From JALZDI01 sp036259355 (GTDB lineage Bacteria > Actinomycetota > Actinomycetes > Propionibacteriales > Nocardioidaceae): a stretch of DNA of 46,645 nucleotides. The stretch spans positions 1 through 46,645 of the forward strand of contig DATABY010000050.1 in assembly GCA_036259355.1 (NCBI GenBank). Reading direction: 5' to 3'. Below the pieces are notes generated by a model. It saw only the letters and a program-made list of their open reading frames with translations. It had not been told where the DNA came from and made no database searches. Shown here one piece after another: positions 34,194 through 42,636 of the stretch (position 1 is its first letter; every line of letters begins with the position of its first letter). The position numbers and the translations under genes are program-made.

Positions 34194-36289
34194 GTCGCAT
34201 CTCCCTCCGGGCGCACCCGCACCACGATGCTGCCGTCCTTCGTCACGGTCCCGCGCATGCCCGGGGCGAGGACCAGGGTCGACTCGTCCTCCTCCACGAG
34301 GGCGGGACCGTGGATCTGCGCGTCCGGCGGCAGGCGGTAGCGGTCATAGACGGGCGTGCGCACGAAGCCGTTCGTCTGGGGGAAGTAGGCATCCCGCTCC
34401 CCCACCGCCTCGACCGAGTGCGCGTCCGGCGGTGACAGTCGCAGCCGGGCGTCCGGTTCGGGACCACGGGCGGTGACCCGCCAGGTGAGGACCTCGGTGT
34501 CGACCCCGTGGGGGACCACGGCACCGAAGCGCTCCTGGTACTGCTCGGCGAAGCTCTGTCGTACGGCGCCCTGCCAGTCCGGGCCGGGCGCCGGCACGGG
34601 GACCTCGATCTCGTTGCCCTGTCCCACGAACCGCATCTCCAGGCTGCGCGTCACCACGATGTCGTCGGGCGTGACGCCGGAGTCGCACAGCACCTGCTCA
34701 CCCTGCCCTGCCAGGTCGTCGAAGACGGACGCGGCCTCCTTCGCGGTCACAGCGCCGAGCTCGGTGTGCCACGAGTGCGCGAAGTCGATCGACAACGGCG
34801 CCGCCAAGAACCCCAGTGCGCTCAGAACACCGGCCGCCGGAGGGACCACCACGCTGTCGGAGCCGAGGGCCTGTGCCACACCGGGGCCGTGGACCGGACC
34901 GTTGCCGCCGAAGACGAGCATGGGCAGGCGCCCGGCGTCCTTCCCGCGCTCGACCGCGTGCACCCGGGCCGCGTTGGCCATGTTCTCGTTGACGGTGGCA
35001 TGGATGCCCCAGGCGGCCTCGGCCGTCGAGATCCCCATCGGCTCGGCGACCTGGTCCCGGATCGCGTCCGTAGCGGCCCGCACATCCAGGCGCATCCGGC
35101 CGCCCAGGAAGCGGTCCGCGTCCAGGTAGCCGAGCACGACATCTGCGTCGGTGACCGTGCACGCGTCGCCGCCGCGACCGTAGCTGACCGGGCCGGGCTC
35201 GGAACCGGCCGAGTCCGGGCCGACCCCCACGAGGCCCAGCGCGTCCACCCGCGCCACGGACCCGCCCCCGGCGCCGATCTCGATCATGTCGATCACCGGG
35301 GCCCGCACCGGCAGTCCCGAACCCGCCCTCAGGCGGTACACCCGGTCCACCTCGAACGCGTGGCTGACCAGGGGTCGCCCGGCCTCGATGATGCACACCT
35401 TCGCGGTCGTTCCGCCCATGTCGAAGGCCAGCTGGTCGTCTCGGCCGGCCGCCCGCCCGAACGCGACCGCGCCGAGCGCGCCGCCTGCGGGACCCGACTC
35501 CAGCATCCGGATGGGGAACCGGCGCGCCGTAGCGACGGTCGCCACGCCACCGTTGGACAGCATGATCCGGGGTTCGGGCCCGATCCCGACCCGTTGCAGG
35601 CGGTCCTTGAGGTCGGCCAGGTAGTCCTCGACCAGACCCTGCACGAAGACGTTGGCCAACGTGGTGGAGGCACGTTCGTACTCGCGGATCTCCGGGTTGA
35701 CGTCACTCGACAACGCAACGCGCAAACCGGGGGCGGCCTCCGCCATCACCTCCAGAGCCTGGCGTTCGTGCGTGGCGTTGGTGTGACTGTGCAGAAAGCA
35801 GACGGCGACAGCCTCCACGCCGGCGGCAACAAGCTCCTCAGCCAGCGACGCCACCTGCCCGCGGTCGAGCGGTACGGCCACACTCCCGTCGGCGAAGAGC
35901 CGCTCGGTGACGTCGAACCTCAACCAGCGCGGGACAAGAGGACGTGGGAGCTCCAGGTCGAGGTCGTACAGCTCGTAGCGGTGTTCGCGCCCCATCTCCA
36001 CGGCGTCCCGGAACCCTGCGGTGGTGAGCAGGGCCGTGCGGGCCCCTCGGCGCTCGATCAGGGCGTTGGTCACCAGCGTGGTGCCGTGGACGACGCTGGT
36101 GATCGCCGCCGGGTCGAGACCGTCGGAGGACAGGGTCTCGCGCAGCACTGACTCCACGCCGGCGGCAGGCTGCGTGTGCGTGGTCAGCGTCTTGCCGACG
36201 GCGACGATGCCGTCGGCGTCGAGGACGCACAGGTCGGTGAACGTGCCGCCGATGTCGACACCGAGGCGCAGGTCTCGTCGTCCGCTCAC
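34190..36289 (-). CDS. hyuA: Hydantoinase/oxoprolinase subunit A (HyuA)
   Basis: 699 aa, GTG 36289 with GGAGG 6 nt upstream; the frame extends 14 codons further without support. The N-terminal Hydant_A_N domain starts LGVDIGGTFTDLCVLD (ATP phosphate-binding), followed by HGTTLVTNALIERRG. Then VALSSDVNPEIREYERASTT, MLESGPAGGALGA, LAFDMGGTTAKVCII and IEIGAGGGSVARVD of the Hydantoinase_A domain, and a C-terminal domain from about 500. It binds ATP and activates the ring amide carbonyl by phosphorylation; HyuB completes hydrolysis. It is the first gene of the minus-strand pair and is preceded by a promoter whose -10 (36328-36333) lies 4 nt from a palindromic operator. Confidence 0.93.
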   Translation of the reverse strand: MSGRRDLRLGVDIGGTFTDLCVLDADGIVAVGKTLTTHTQPAAGVESVLRETLSSDGLDPAAITSVVHGTTLVTNALIERRGARTALLTTAGFRDAVEMGREHRYELYDLDLELPRPLVPRWLRFDVTERLFADGSVAVPLDRGQVASLAEELVAAGVEAVAVCFLHSHTNATHERQALEVMAEAAPGLRVALSSDVNPEIREYERASTTLANVFVQGLVEDYLADLKDRLQRVGIGPEPRIMLSNGGVATVATARRFPIRMLESGPAGGALGAVAFGRAAGRDDQLAFDMGGTTAKVCIIEAGRPLVSHAFEVDRVYRLRAGSGLPVRAPVIDMIEIGAGGGSVARVDALGLVGVGPDSAGSEPGPVSYGRGGDACTVTDADVVLGYLDADRFLGGRMRLDVRAATDAIRDQVAEPMGISTAEAAWGIHATVNENMANAARVHAVERGKDAGRLPMLVFGGNGPVHGPGVAQALGSDSVVVPPAAGVLSALGFLAAPLSIDFAHSWHTELGAVTAKEAASVFDDLAGQGEQVLCDSGVTPDDIVVTRSLEMRFVGQGNEIEVPVPAPGPDWQGAVRQSFAEQYQERFGAVVPHGVDTEVLTWRVTARGPEPDARLRLSPPDAHSVEAVGERDAYFPQTNGFVRTPVYDRYRLPPDAQIHGPALVEEDESTLVLAPGMRGTVTKDGSIVVRVRPEGDAT

Positions 36290-36327
36290 GCGAACCTCCT
36301 TGCTCCCGGTCTGGCGACGCTCTCGGG

Positions 36328-36351
36328 ACACTACGAAATCGTCGGACGATT
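36328..36351 (-). promoter_or_regulatory. GntR operator and -10 of hyuAB (site 1)
   Basis: AATCGT-CGG-ACGATT at 36337-36351 is a perfect 15-bp dyad with core ATCGTCGGACGAT (36338-36350). It fits the FadR/FCD-type consensus TNGTNNNACNA (TCGTCGGACGA). On the minus strand TAGTGT (36333-36328) follows the 13-bp core after exactly 4 nt. The predicted start is near 36321, about 30 nt before hyuA. The same core and spacing recur at 37183-37205. The divergent gntR start is 92 nt from the core, so autoregulation is possible. Bound regulator would block RNA polymerase. Confidence 0.7.
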
Positions 36352-36441
36352 CCGCAAGGCTTCGTGGGTTATCGTCCCCCTCTGGACCGGGGCCGTCACG
36401 CCCTGGGCCGGGTCGTTCCCGACACAGACCGGAGCCGTCGC

Positions 36442-37155
36442 GTGAGCGAGAGCCAGGACTTCGACCACGAGTCGTTGCAGGCAGAGCGCAGCCGACTGGC
36501 GCGGGAGAGCACCGCCAGCCGCGTCGCGGACGCGCTGCGCGCGCGGATCATCGACGGTGACCTGCCCCCCGGTGCCAAGCTCTCGCAGGAGCGGGTGCAG
36601 GAAGCCCTCGGCGTCTCGCGCAGCACCCTGCGCGAGGCTCTGCAGCTGTTGATCCGCGAGCGGCTGCTCGTGCACGAGCTGAGCCGTGGCGTCTTCGTGC
36701 GCCAGCTCACCATGCAGGACATCTCTGACCTGTACCGCGTGCGGAGGATCGTGGAATGTGCCGCACTGCGGTCGGTCGAGGTGATGAGACCGGAGGGTCT
36801 ACGGCGCCTCGTCGCCGCCATCGAGGACGGACACGACGCCGCGGACGCCGGTGAGTGGGGGCGGGTCGCCGCGGCGAGCATCCGCTTCCACGAGGCGCTG
36901 GTGGCACTGGCCGGCAGTCAGCGACTCGACAGCCTCGTCACCGAGATCCTTGCCGAGTTCCGCCTGGCGTACGCCTTCATGCACGACACCCAGACGTTCC
37001 ACACCGAGTTCCTGAGGCGCCACACGATCATCGCCGAAGCCGTGCGGTCCGGCGACCTCGGCGGTGCTGCTGACCTGCTCCACGTCTACCTGCTCGACGC
37101 AGAACGTGCGGTCCTGCGCAGCTACCAGCCGGCGCCGACCCACCGCCGGGACTAG
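36442..37155 (+). CDS. GntR-family (FCD) regulator of the hyuAB/transporter regulon
   Basis: 237 aa from GTG 36442 (GGAG 8 nt upstream); ATG 36364 would add 26 residues unlike the family. N-terminal winged helix (about 20-90, VADALRARIIDGDLPPGAKL, VQEALGVSRSTLREALQLLI) and FCD ligand domain (about 100-225, LYRVRRIVECAALRSVEVM, IRFHEALVALAGSQRLDSLV, EFLRRHTIIAEAVRSGDLGG). FCD members sense small organic acids. It is divergent from hyuA and followed by the MFS operon; both promoters hold the same 13-bp dyad, so this protein is the probable regulator of both. Confidence 0.92.
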   Translation: MSESQDFDHESLQAERSRLARESTASRVADALRARIIDGDLPPGAKLSQERVQEALGVSRSTLREALQLLIRERLLVHELSRGVFVRQLTMQDISDLYRVRRIVECAALRSVEVMRPEGLRRLVAAIEDGHDAADAGEWGRVAAASIRFHEALVALAGSQRLDSLVTEILAEFRLAYAFMHDTQTFHTEFLRRHTIIAEAVRSGDLGGAADLLHVYLLDAERAVLRSYQPAPTHRRD

Positions 37156-37180
37156 CTCGCCCTTCCCGCCAGGCCGTTGC

Positions 37181-37205
37181 GGATCGTCTGACGATCCCCT
37201 ACCGT
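37181..37205 (+). promoter_or_regulatory. GntR operator and -10 of the transporter operon (site 2)
   Basis: GGATCGT-CTG-ACGATCC at 37181-37197 is a perfect 17-bp dyad with core ATCGTCTGACGAT (37183-37195). TACCGT (37200-37205), a TANNNT -10, follows the core after exactly 4 nt, as at site 1 for hyuA. The MFS gene starts 65 nt further on. The two cores differ only at the central base. Confidence 0.7.
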
Positions 37206-37270
37206 GCCCAGGTGACCCAGACCACAGGCTCGCGTCGGGGTGGGGCCGTAGCCGCAACCGTGGAGGTCCT

Positions 37271-38584
37271 GTGACCGCCAGCACCGAACCCGCCGCGACC
37301 ACGACCGACGTCCCTCCGGCGGTTCTGCGTCGAGCCACCCTCGGCGCCACGATCGGCAGCGTCGTCGAGTGGTTCGACATCGCGGTCTACGCCTACCTCG
37401 CCGCCGTCATCGGCACCGTCTTCTTCCCGACCCAGGACCCCACGGTGTCGCTGCTGAGCTCGTTTGCGGTGTTCGGAGTCGCATTCGTCGTGCGTCCCCT
37501 CGGGGGAATCTTCTTCGGAACCCTCGGGGACCGCATCGGGCGTCAACAGACGCTGGCCTGGGTGATCCTGCTGGTCTCGGGAGCGACCGTCGGAATCGGC
37601 CTTCTTCCCTCATTCGAGGCCATCGGCGTGGCGGCGCCTGTCCTGCTGGTTGCGCTTCGGCTCCTGCAGGGCTTCTCGGCCGGCGGCGAGATGGGCGGAG
37701 CCTCCGCCTTCGTCGCGGAGTACGCCCCGCCACGCAGACGCGGGTACCTCGTGTCGTGGGTCGAGATGGGTTGCATCCTGGGATTCCTCCTCGGCTCCGT
37801 CGTGGTGCTCGGCCTCAACCTCGCGCTCAGCGACTCCCAGGTCGAGGCCTGGGGCTGGCGAGTTCCGTTCCTCCTCGCCGCCCCGCTGGGCATCGTGGGG
37901 CTGTTCATCCGCTTCCGGCTGGAGGAGACACCCGAGTTCGCCGAGCTGCGCTCCAGCGGGAACATCGCCAGAAACCCCCTGTGGGAGTCGATCAGGGACC
38001 ACTGGCCGGCGATCCTGCGTACGGCCGGGTACTCGCTGTTCCAGAACGCCGCGCTGTACGTGATCCTCACGTTCGTCCCGAGCCACCAGTCCGCGACCCT
38101 CGGTCACACCGCGACGCTGGCGTCGGTCTCGGCAGTCGTAAGCATGTCCGTCATCTGCCTGCTGATCCCGGTGTTCGGTGCCGCCTCCGACCGCTACGGG
38201 CGCAGACCGGTGCTCGCCACGTCCTGCGGGCTCGCCCTCGTGCTCTCGTACCCGCTGTTCTGGTTGATGGGGCAGGGTGACCCGACGCTCGCCGTCCTCG
38301 CGCACGTGCTCCTGGGCGTCATCCTGGCGGTCTTCCTCGGGCCGACACTGGTGGCGATGAACGAGATGTTCGTGACCCGGGTGCGGTACGGCGGCTTCTC
38401 CCTCGGTTACAACCTGTCGGTCTCCGCTTTCGGCGGCACAGCACCGTTCCTGGTGACCCTGCTGGCTGCTCGAACCGGCAACAACGCGTCTCCGGCGCTG
38501 TACATCATGGCTGCTGCGGTCATCACCCTGCTGGTCATCTACAGCGCCCGGGAGACCGCCCCTACGAAGGAAGGCTCCAGGTGA
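37271..38584 (+). CDS. MHS-type MFS metabolite:H+ symporter
   Basis: 437 aa, GTG 37271 with GGAGG just upstream. Twelve helices. The metabolite:H+ symporter signatures are GSVVEWFDIAVYAYLAAVIG (helix 1), RPLGGIFFGTLGDRIGRQQT (loop 2-3), GFSAGGEMGGASAFVAEYAP and GAASDRYGRRPVL (loop 8-9). Relatives import dicarboxylates, alpha-ketoglutarate, proline/betaine or shikimate. It heads a seven-gene plus-strand run under operator site 2, so it probably brings in the substrate of the hyu pathway or a related acid. Confidence 0.92.
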   Translation: MTASTEPAATTTDVPPAVLRRATLGATIGSVVEWFDIAVYAYLAAVIGTVFFPTQDPTVSLLSSFAVFGVAFVVRPLGGIFFGTLGDRIGRQQTLAWVILLVSGATVGIGLLPSFEAIGVAAPVLLVALRLLQGFSAGGEMGGASAFVAEYAPPRRRGYLVSWVEMGCILGFLLGSVVVLGLNLALSDSQVEAWGWRVPFLLAAPLGIVGLFIRFRLEETPEFAELRSSGNIARNPLWESIRDHWPAILRTAGYSLFQNAALYVILTFVPSHQSATLGHTATLASVSAVVSMSVICLLIPVFGAASDRYGRRPVLATSCGLALVLSYPLFWLMGQGDPTLAVLAHVLLGVILAVFLGPTLVAMNEMFVTRVRYGGFSLGYNLSVSAFGGTAPFLVTLLAARTGNNASPALYIMAAAVITLLVIYSARETAPTKEGSR

Positions 38585-38591
38585 TCCCCTC

Positions 38592-39278
38592 GTGAGCACC
38601 GTGCGCTTCACCATGAGCAGCGGAGGCGTGCGTGAGGTGGCGGTCCGCCATCTCTTCAACGCCGGCTACGCCGGCCGCGACTCGGCCAGTGTCCAGCACC
38701 ATGTCGACGAGCTCGCGCGTCTGGGGGTGCCCGCACCCAGCCAGGTTCCCACGCTCTACCCGCTGCCGTCGTACCTGCTGACACAGACGTCCACGATCCA
38801 CGTGCCCCACGAGCAGACGTCGGGTGAGGCGGAGTGGGCGGTCGTCGTCGGCGAGGATCCAGGCGACGTCCTGCTGACGGTCGCGTGCGACCACACCGAC
38901 CGCGCCCTGGAGGTCCACGGTGTCGCGTGGAGCAAGCAGACCGCACCTGACGTCCTCGGCGACCTGGCCTGGCCACTGGAGGAGGTCTCCGACGAGCTGG
39001 ACGGGTTCGCGCTGCGCGCCTGGGTGTCGCACGGTGGTCGCGAGACCCTCATCCAGGAAGGGAACCTGGGCCAGCTCCTACCGCCTGGGTACTGGCTGGA
39101 CCGGCTTGCGGAGCACTCCCTGTTGCGCCCGGGTTCGGTTCTGCTGAGCGGGACGATCCCCATGATCGACGGTGTCGACCAGTTCGCCGATGCCTGGCGC
39201 GTCGAGATGACCGACCCGCACGGGCAGGTGAGCCGGCTCGCCTACCGGATCGAAACACTGCCGCCGGCCTGGGCGTAG
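38592..39278 (+). CDS. DUF2848 family protein
   Basis: 228 aa, GTG 38592, 7 nt after the MFS stop. It matches DUF2848 by pattern: an N-terminal beta region with AGYAGRDSASVQHHVDELAR, then TVACDHTDRALEVHGVAWSK and QTAPDVLGDLAWPLEEVSDE, and a C-terminal GSVLLSGTIPMIDG that recalls the fumarylacetoacetate hydrolase superfamily core. The DHTDR and HG residues look like a conserved site. No function is established for the family; in this operon an enzyme role on a ring-opened or carboxylated intermediate is possible. No signal peptide or membrane helix. Confidence 0.75.
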   Translation: MSTVRFTMSSGGVREVAVRHLFNAGYAGRDSASVQHHVDELARLGVPAPSQVPTLYPLPSYLLTQTSTIHVPHEQTSGEAEWAVVVGEDPGDVLLTVACDHTDRALEVHGVAWSKQTAPDVLGDLAWPLEEVSDELDGFALRAWVSHGGRETLIQEGNLGQLLPPGYWLDRLAEHSLLRPGSVLLSGTIPMIDGVDQFADAWRVEMTDPHGQVSRLAYRIETLPPAWA

Positions 39279-39333
39279 GTCCCGCCGTGCCGAGGTGGTC
39301 CCGGCTGCCCCGTCGAACCCTTAGGAGCCCCTG

Positions 39334-39477
39334 ATGACGCAGTTCTGGCTGGCGACAGCCTTGTTCGTACTACTCGGCCTGACCCCCGTCGTGCTCGCAA
39401 CGGTCCTGAACCGGCGAAGGTCCGCACCGACGCCGGCGCGGACGCGGCACGACGACCAAGGACGGACCACGCCATGA
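39334..39477 (+). CDS. 47-aa membrane protein, probable symporter small accessory protein
   Basis: ATG 39334 follows AGGAG by 8 nt and the frame ends at TGA 39475-39477, overlapping the symporter ATG by 4 nt (ATGA). The product has one hydrophobic helix (about residues 5-25, WLATALFVLLGLTPVV) followed by a basic, Arg/Thr/Pro-rich cytoplasmic tail (NRRRSAPTPARTRH). Very small one-helix proteins directly upstream of SSS-family symporters are known as accessory proteins. Good ribosome-binding site and coupling make it a real gene despite its size. It is in the same operon as the transporter and the DUF1445 protein. Confidence 0.75.
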   Translation: MTQFWLATALFVLLGLTPVVLATVLNRRRSAPTPARTRHDDQGRTTP

Positions 39478-40928
39478 ACTACGGGTACCTGACCGTCTTC
39501 GTCGCCTACCTGCTGGTCGTCCTGGCCATCGGGGTGTGGGGCTGGCGCCGGGAGAGCTATGACGGCTACACCGTCGCGGAGCGCAACGTGGGCCTGCCGC
39601 TGTCGGTGGGCACCTTCTTCGCCACCTACATCTCGTCGGCGACCGTCGTCGGGTTCGTCGGTTACACCACGCTCAGTGGCGCAGCCATCTACCCGACCTA
39701 CTTCTGGGGTTTCGCGCTCGGGTGGATCACCCTGACCCTGGCTGCTGCTCGCATGCGTCGCCTCGGGCTGCGCACCGTTCCGTCACTGTTCGAGGCGCGC
39801 CACCGCAGCCCCAAGCTACGCGGCTTCTCCGCCCTGGTCATCGTGGTGGCCTTCGTGTTCAGCGTGATGACCCAGCTCGTCGCCGGGAGCATCGTCCTCA
39901 ACGTCGTGGTGGGCATACCGCAGGTGCTGGGCCTGGTGCTGCTGGCGGTTGTCCTCACCGTCTACACCGTGATGGGCGGCCTGGTGTCGGTGATCCGTAC
40001 CGACTTCCTGCAGGGCGGTTTGATCCTGCTCGGGGTGCTCGCTGCCCTCGCCGTCGTGGCGTCGAACGTGGGCGGCGACATCTTCAGGATCGAGCCCGAG
40101 CGGGCGCAGCTGTTCGCCGGCTCGATCGGCTCCACGGTCGACGTCGTCGCGTTCCTCCTCATCGCCTGGGGCGGCGTCGCCGCGCAGCCGTACTACCTGC
40201 ACCGCTTCTTCGCCGCGCGCGACGTGTTCACGGCGCGCCAGATGGTCGGGGTGGGTGCCGTCCTGGCAACCGTGACCTACCTGGCGATCGTCTTCATCGG
40301 GATGGCGCTGCCGAGCCTCCTGCCGGACGAGCAGCTGGGCGACTCGGCGATCATGTTCTTCGGGCTCAGTGAGGGCGGTCTGCTCGGGTCGCTGCTCCTC
40401 GTCGGCATCATCTGCGCCGTGCAGTCGACCGTGGACTCCGCCCTGCACCTGGCGGGCGTCTACACCACCGAGGACATCGTGGCGCAGTTCCGCCCGGCCA
40501 TGGGCCAGCAGAGCAAGCTCTCCGTGGCGCGCGCGATCACGGCCGTCCTCGGCGTCGTGTGCATGGCCGGCGCCGTGTACTTCGTCGTCAGCGGTGGTGA
40601 GTTCATCGTGACGCTCCTCAACATCTGGCTGGGCACGCTGTCGTCCGCCCTGCTGGTCCCGCTGTACGGTTCGCTGCTGTGGCGTAGGGCCACTCCGGCG
40701 GGCGCGATCTGCAGCAGCGTCGGCGGGTTCCTGGGTTACTTCGTCCCCCTGTCGCTCATCGAGTACGCCGGCGTCGGGATCCCCGGCAACCCGATCTTCT
40801 ACGGGTTCGGCATCTCGCTGCTCGCCTTGGTCGCGGTCTCCCTGGGCACAAGCCCGCTGGCGGACCGCGACGTGGAGGAGCGCTTCTTCGGCACGGGAGA
40901 CATCACCGCGGAGGAGGTGTCACGATGA
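39474..40928 (+). CDS. Sodium:solute symporter (SSS family)
   Basis: 484 aa with about 13 membrane helices, ATG 39474 coupled to the small upstream gene. Family motifs: YLLVVLAIGVWGWRRESYDG, LPLSVGTFFATYISSATVVG (helix 2 substrate/Na+ region), VYTVMGGLVSVIRTDFLQGG and AVQSTVDSALHLAGVYTTED. Relatives carry proline, pantothenate, acetate or other carboxylates with Na+. It is the second importer in the same operon, besides the MFS carrier. Ends in a 4-nt overlap with the DUF1445 gene. Confidence 0.93.
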   Translation: MNYGYLTVFVAYLLVVLAIGVWGWRRESYDGYTVAERNVGLPLSVGTFFATYISSATVVGFVGYTTLSGAAIYPTYFWGFALGWITLTLAAARMRRLGLRTVPSLFEARHRSPKLRGFSALVIVVAFVFSVMTQLVAGSIVLNVVVGIPQVLGLVLLAVVLTVYTVMGGLVSVIRTDFLQGGLILLGVLAALAVVASNVGGDIFRIEPERAQLFAGSIGSTVDVVAFLLIAWGGVAAQPYYLHRFFAARDVFTARQMVGVGAVLATVTYLAIVFIGMALPSLLPDEQLGDSAIMFFGLSEGGLLGSLLLVGIICAVQSTVDSALHLAGVYTTEDIVAQFRPAMGQQSKLSVARAITAVLGVVCMAGAVYFVVSGGEFIVTLLNIWLGTLSSALLVPLYGSLLWRRATPAGAICSSVGGFLGYFVPLSLIEYAGVGIPGNPIFYGFGISLLALVAVSLGTSPLADRDVEERFFGTGDITAEEVSR

Positions 40929-41758
40929 GCGAGGCCGCCGAGCTGACGCCGGCGCAGCTGCGAGCGCGCATCCGCAGCGGCTCCTGGGACCGCGGGACCA
41001 CGGGTGCCTGCCTGGGCTTCGTGCAGGCCAACCTGGTCGTCCTGCAGGCGGAGCTCGCCGAGGACTTCCGGACGCTCTGCCGGGCCAACCCCCGGCCGTT
41101 GCCGCTGCTCGAGGCGACCGCAGCCGGTGTGCCCGACCGGCTGCACACCGCCCCCGGCGCCGACCTGACCACCGACCTCCCCCGCTACCACATCCACCGC
41201 AATGGCGTGGTCACCGAAGAGGTCTCGGACCTGGCCGGGGTGTGGCGCGACGACCTCGTCGCCTTCCTGCTCGGCTGCAGCTTCAGCGCGGAGCGCCGGC
41301 TTCAGGATGCCGGCGTACGGCTGCGGCATCTCGAGACAGGCCGGGGGGTGCCGATGTTCGTGACCGCCCTCGAGTGCGAGGGACCCGGCAGCCTGCACGG
41401 ACCGATGGTGGTGTCCATGCGTCCCATCGCGGAGGGCGAGGTGGACCGGGCCAGGCAGGTGACCGGGCGGCTTCCGCTCGCACACGGAGCGCCGGTGCAT
41501 GTGGGAGACCCGTCGGCCATCGGCATCACCGACCTCGACGCCCCCGACTGGGGCGACCCGATCGACATCGCGCCGGGTGAGGTTCCGGTCTTCTGGGCCT
41601 GCGGTGTGACGCCGCAGACGATCATCCGCACCGCGAAGCCCGCTTTCGCGGTGACCCACGCCCCCGGCCACATGTTCGTCAGCGACGTGCCGGACAGCGC
41701 CATCGAAGGACGAACCGACATCACCGGATGGGCGACCGCGACGGGGGCACGGCGATGA
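40925..41758 (+). CDS. DUF1445 (YcsI / D-glutamate cyclase-like) putative hydro-lyase
   Basis: 277 aa, ATG 40925 overlapping the symporter stop (ATGA). The pattern of PF07286 is clear: ARIRSGSWDRGTTGACLGFV near the N-terminus, LLGCSFSAERRLQDAGVRLR, GPMVVSMRPIAEGEVDRARQ and PVFWACGVTPQTIIRTAKPA with GHMFVSDVP at the C-terminus. Members are called putative hydro-lyases; the mammalian homologue makes 5-oxo-D-proline from D-glutamate, and B. subtilis YcsI lies in the operon with the PxpABC-type 5-oxoprolinase genes. That links it to HyuAB here. The reaction in this organism is not proven. Confidence 0.85.
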   Translation: MSEAAELTPAQLRARIRSGSWDRGTTGACLGFVQANLVVLQAELAEDFRTLCRANPRPLPLLEATAAGVPDRLHTAPGADLTTDLPRYHIHRNGVVTEEVSDLAGVWRDDLVAFLLGCSFSAERRLQDAGVRLRHLETGRGVPMFVTALECEGPGSLHGPMVVSMRPIAEGEVDRARQVTGRLPLAHGAPVHVGDPSAIGITDLDAPDWGDPIDIAPGEVPVFWACGVTPQTIIRTAKPAFAVTHAPGHMFVSDVPDSAIEGRTDITGWATATGARR

Positions 41759-42636
41759 CCGAACCATTCCCTGGTGCGACGGGTACAGCGCCGGCGGCCA
41801 CCGCCCTGCCGGTCACGTGCGCTCAGCTCGACGGCCGTGACGGCACCTACGACGCCCGGGTGGCGGAGGCCTTGGCGACGATCGGACAAGCCGCCGACGC
41901 ACACCGATCCGGCGGCCGCGACGCGGGCTTGGTCGTGCTGCCGGAACTCTGGCCGGTGGGCTTCTTTCACTTCAGGGACTACGAGCGAAGCGCCGAGCCC
42001 CTCGACGGCCCGGTGGTCTCCGCGGTCTGTGCGCAGGCACGGCAGTCGAACGTATGGGTGCTTGGGGGTAGCTTCGTCGAGCGCAGCGCCGCGGGGTTGC
42101 ACAACACCACCTTCCTGGCAAGTCCGGAGGGCGAGGTCGCCCTCACGTACCGCAAGATCCACCTCTTCGGGTACCAGTCCGCGGAGGCGGAGCTGCTCGT
42201 CGCGGGCGACCGGCCCGCATGCGTCAGTACGCCGTTCGGCCGTGTTGGTGCGATGACCTGCTACGACCTGCGGTTCCCGGAGCTGTCCCGCGCCATGGTC
42301 GACGGCGGTGCCGAGATCATCCTGGTGACCTCCGCGTGGCCCGCAGCGCGTATCGAGCACTGGAGGGTGCTGCTGCGCGCGCGTGCGGTCGAGAACCAGG
42401 TCTGGATCGTGGCGGCCAACACGGCGGGCAGCGACGCCGGGACAGTGCTGGGCGGGCACTCTGCGATCGTGGCCCCGGACGGCGAGGTGCTGGCTGAGGG
42501 CGGCGGCGACGCGGAGCACGTGAGTGCGGTCATCGATGCGACGGCCGCGTCGGCCGTACGACGCGACCTGCCGTTCCTGCAGGATCGACGGTTCCGCGTA
42601 CACCTCTCCTCCGGCGAGAGCGGAGACCCCCGGTGA
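41755..42636 (+). CDS. Carbon-nitrogen hydrolase (nitrilase superfamily, omega-amidase-like)
   Basis: 293 aa, ATG 41755 overlapping the DUF1445 stop. The catalytic triad is Glu64 (VVLPELWP), Lys134 (TYRKIHLFGY) and Cys169 (GAMTCYDLRFPEL), with the fourth-motif WPAARIEHWRVLLRARAVEN. The GAMTCYDLRFPE type resembles omega-amidases, which cleave 2-oxoglutaramate or 2-oxosuccinamate, but beta-ureidopropionase- and N-carbamoyl-amidase-like functions exist in the superfamily. In this operon it could release ammonia from a ring-opened amide. Cytoplasmic, length normal. Overlaps the E1 gene by 4 nt (GTGA). Confidence 0.9.
   Translation: MTEPFPGATGTAPAATALPVTCAQLDGRDGTYDARVAEALATIGQAADAHRSGGRDAGLVVLPELWPVGFFHFRDYERSAEPLDGPVVSAVCAQARQSNVWVLGGSFVERSAAGLHNTTFLASPEGEVALTYRKIHLFGYQSAEAELLVAGDRPACVSTPFGRVGAMTCYDLRFPELSRAMVDGGAEIILVTSAWPAARIEHWRVLLRARAVENQVWIVAANTAGSDAGTVLGGHSAIVAPDGEVLAEGGGDAEHVSAVIDATAASAVRRDLPFLQDRRFRVHLSSGESGDPR

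Noticed and set aside
32445..36289. Acetone carboxylase alpha/beta
   Set aside because: The HyuA/HyuB fold is shared, but the small gamma subunit gene required for acetone carboxylase is absent from the neighbourhood.
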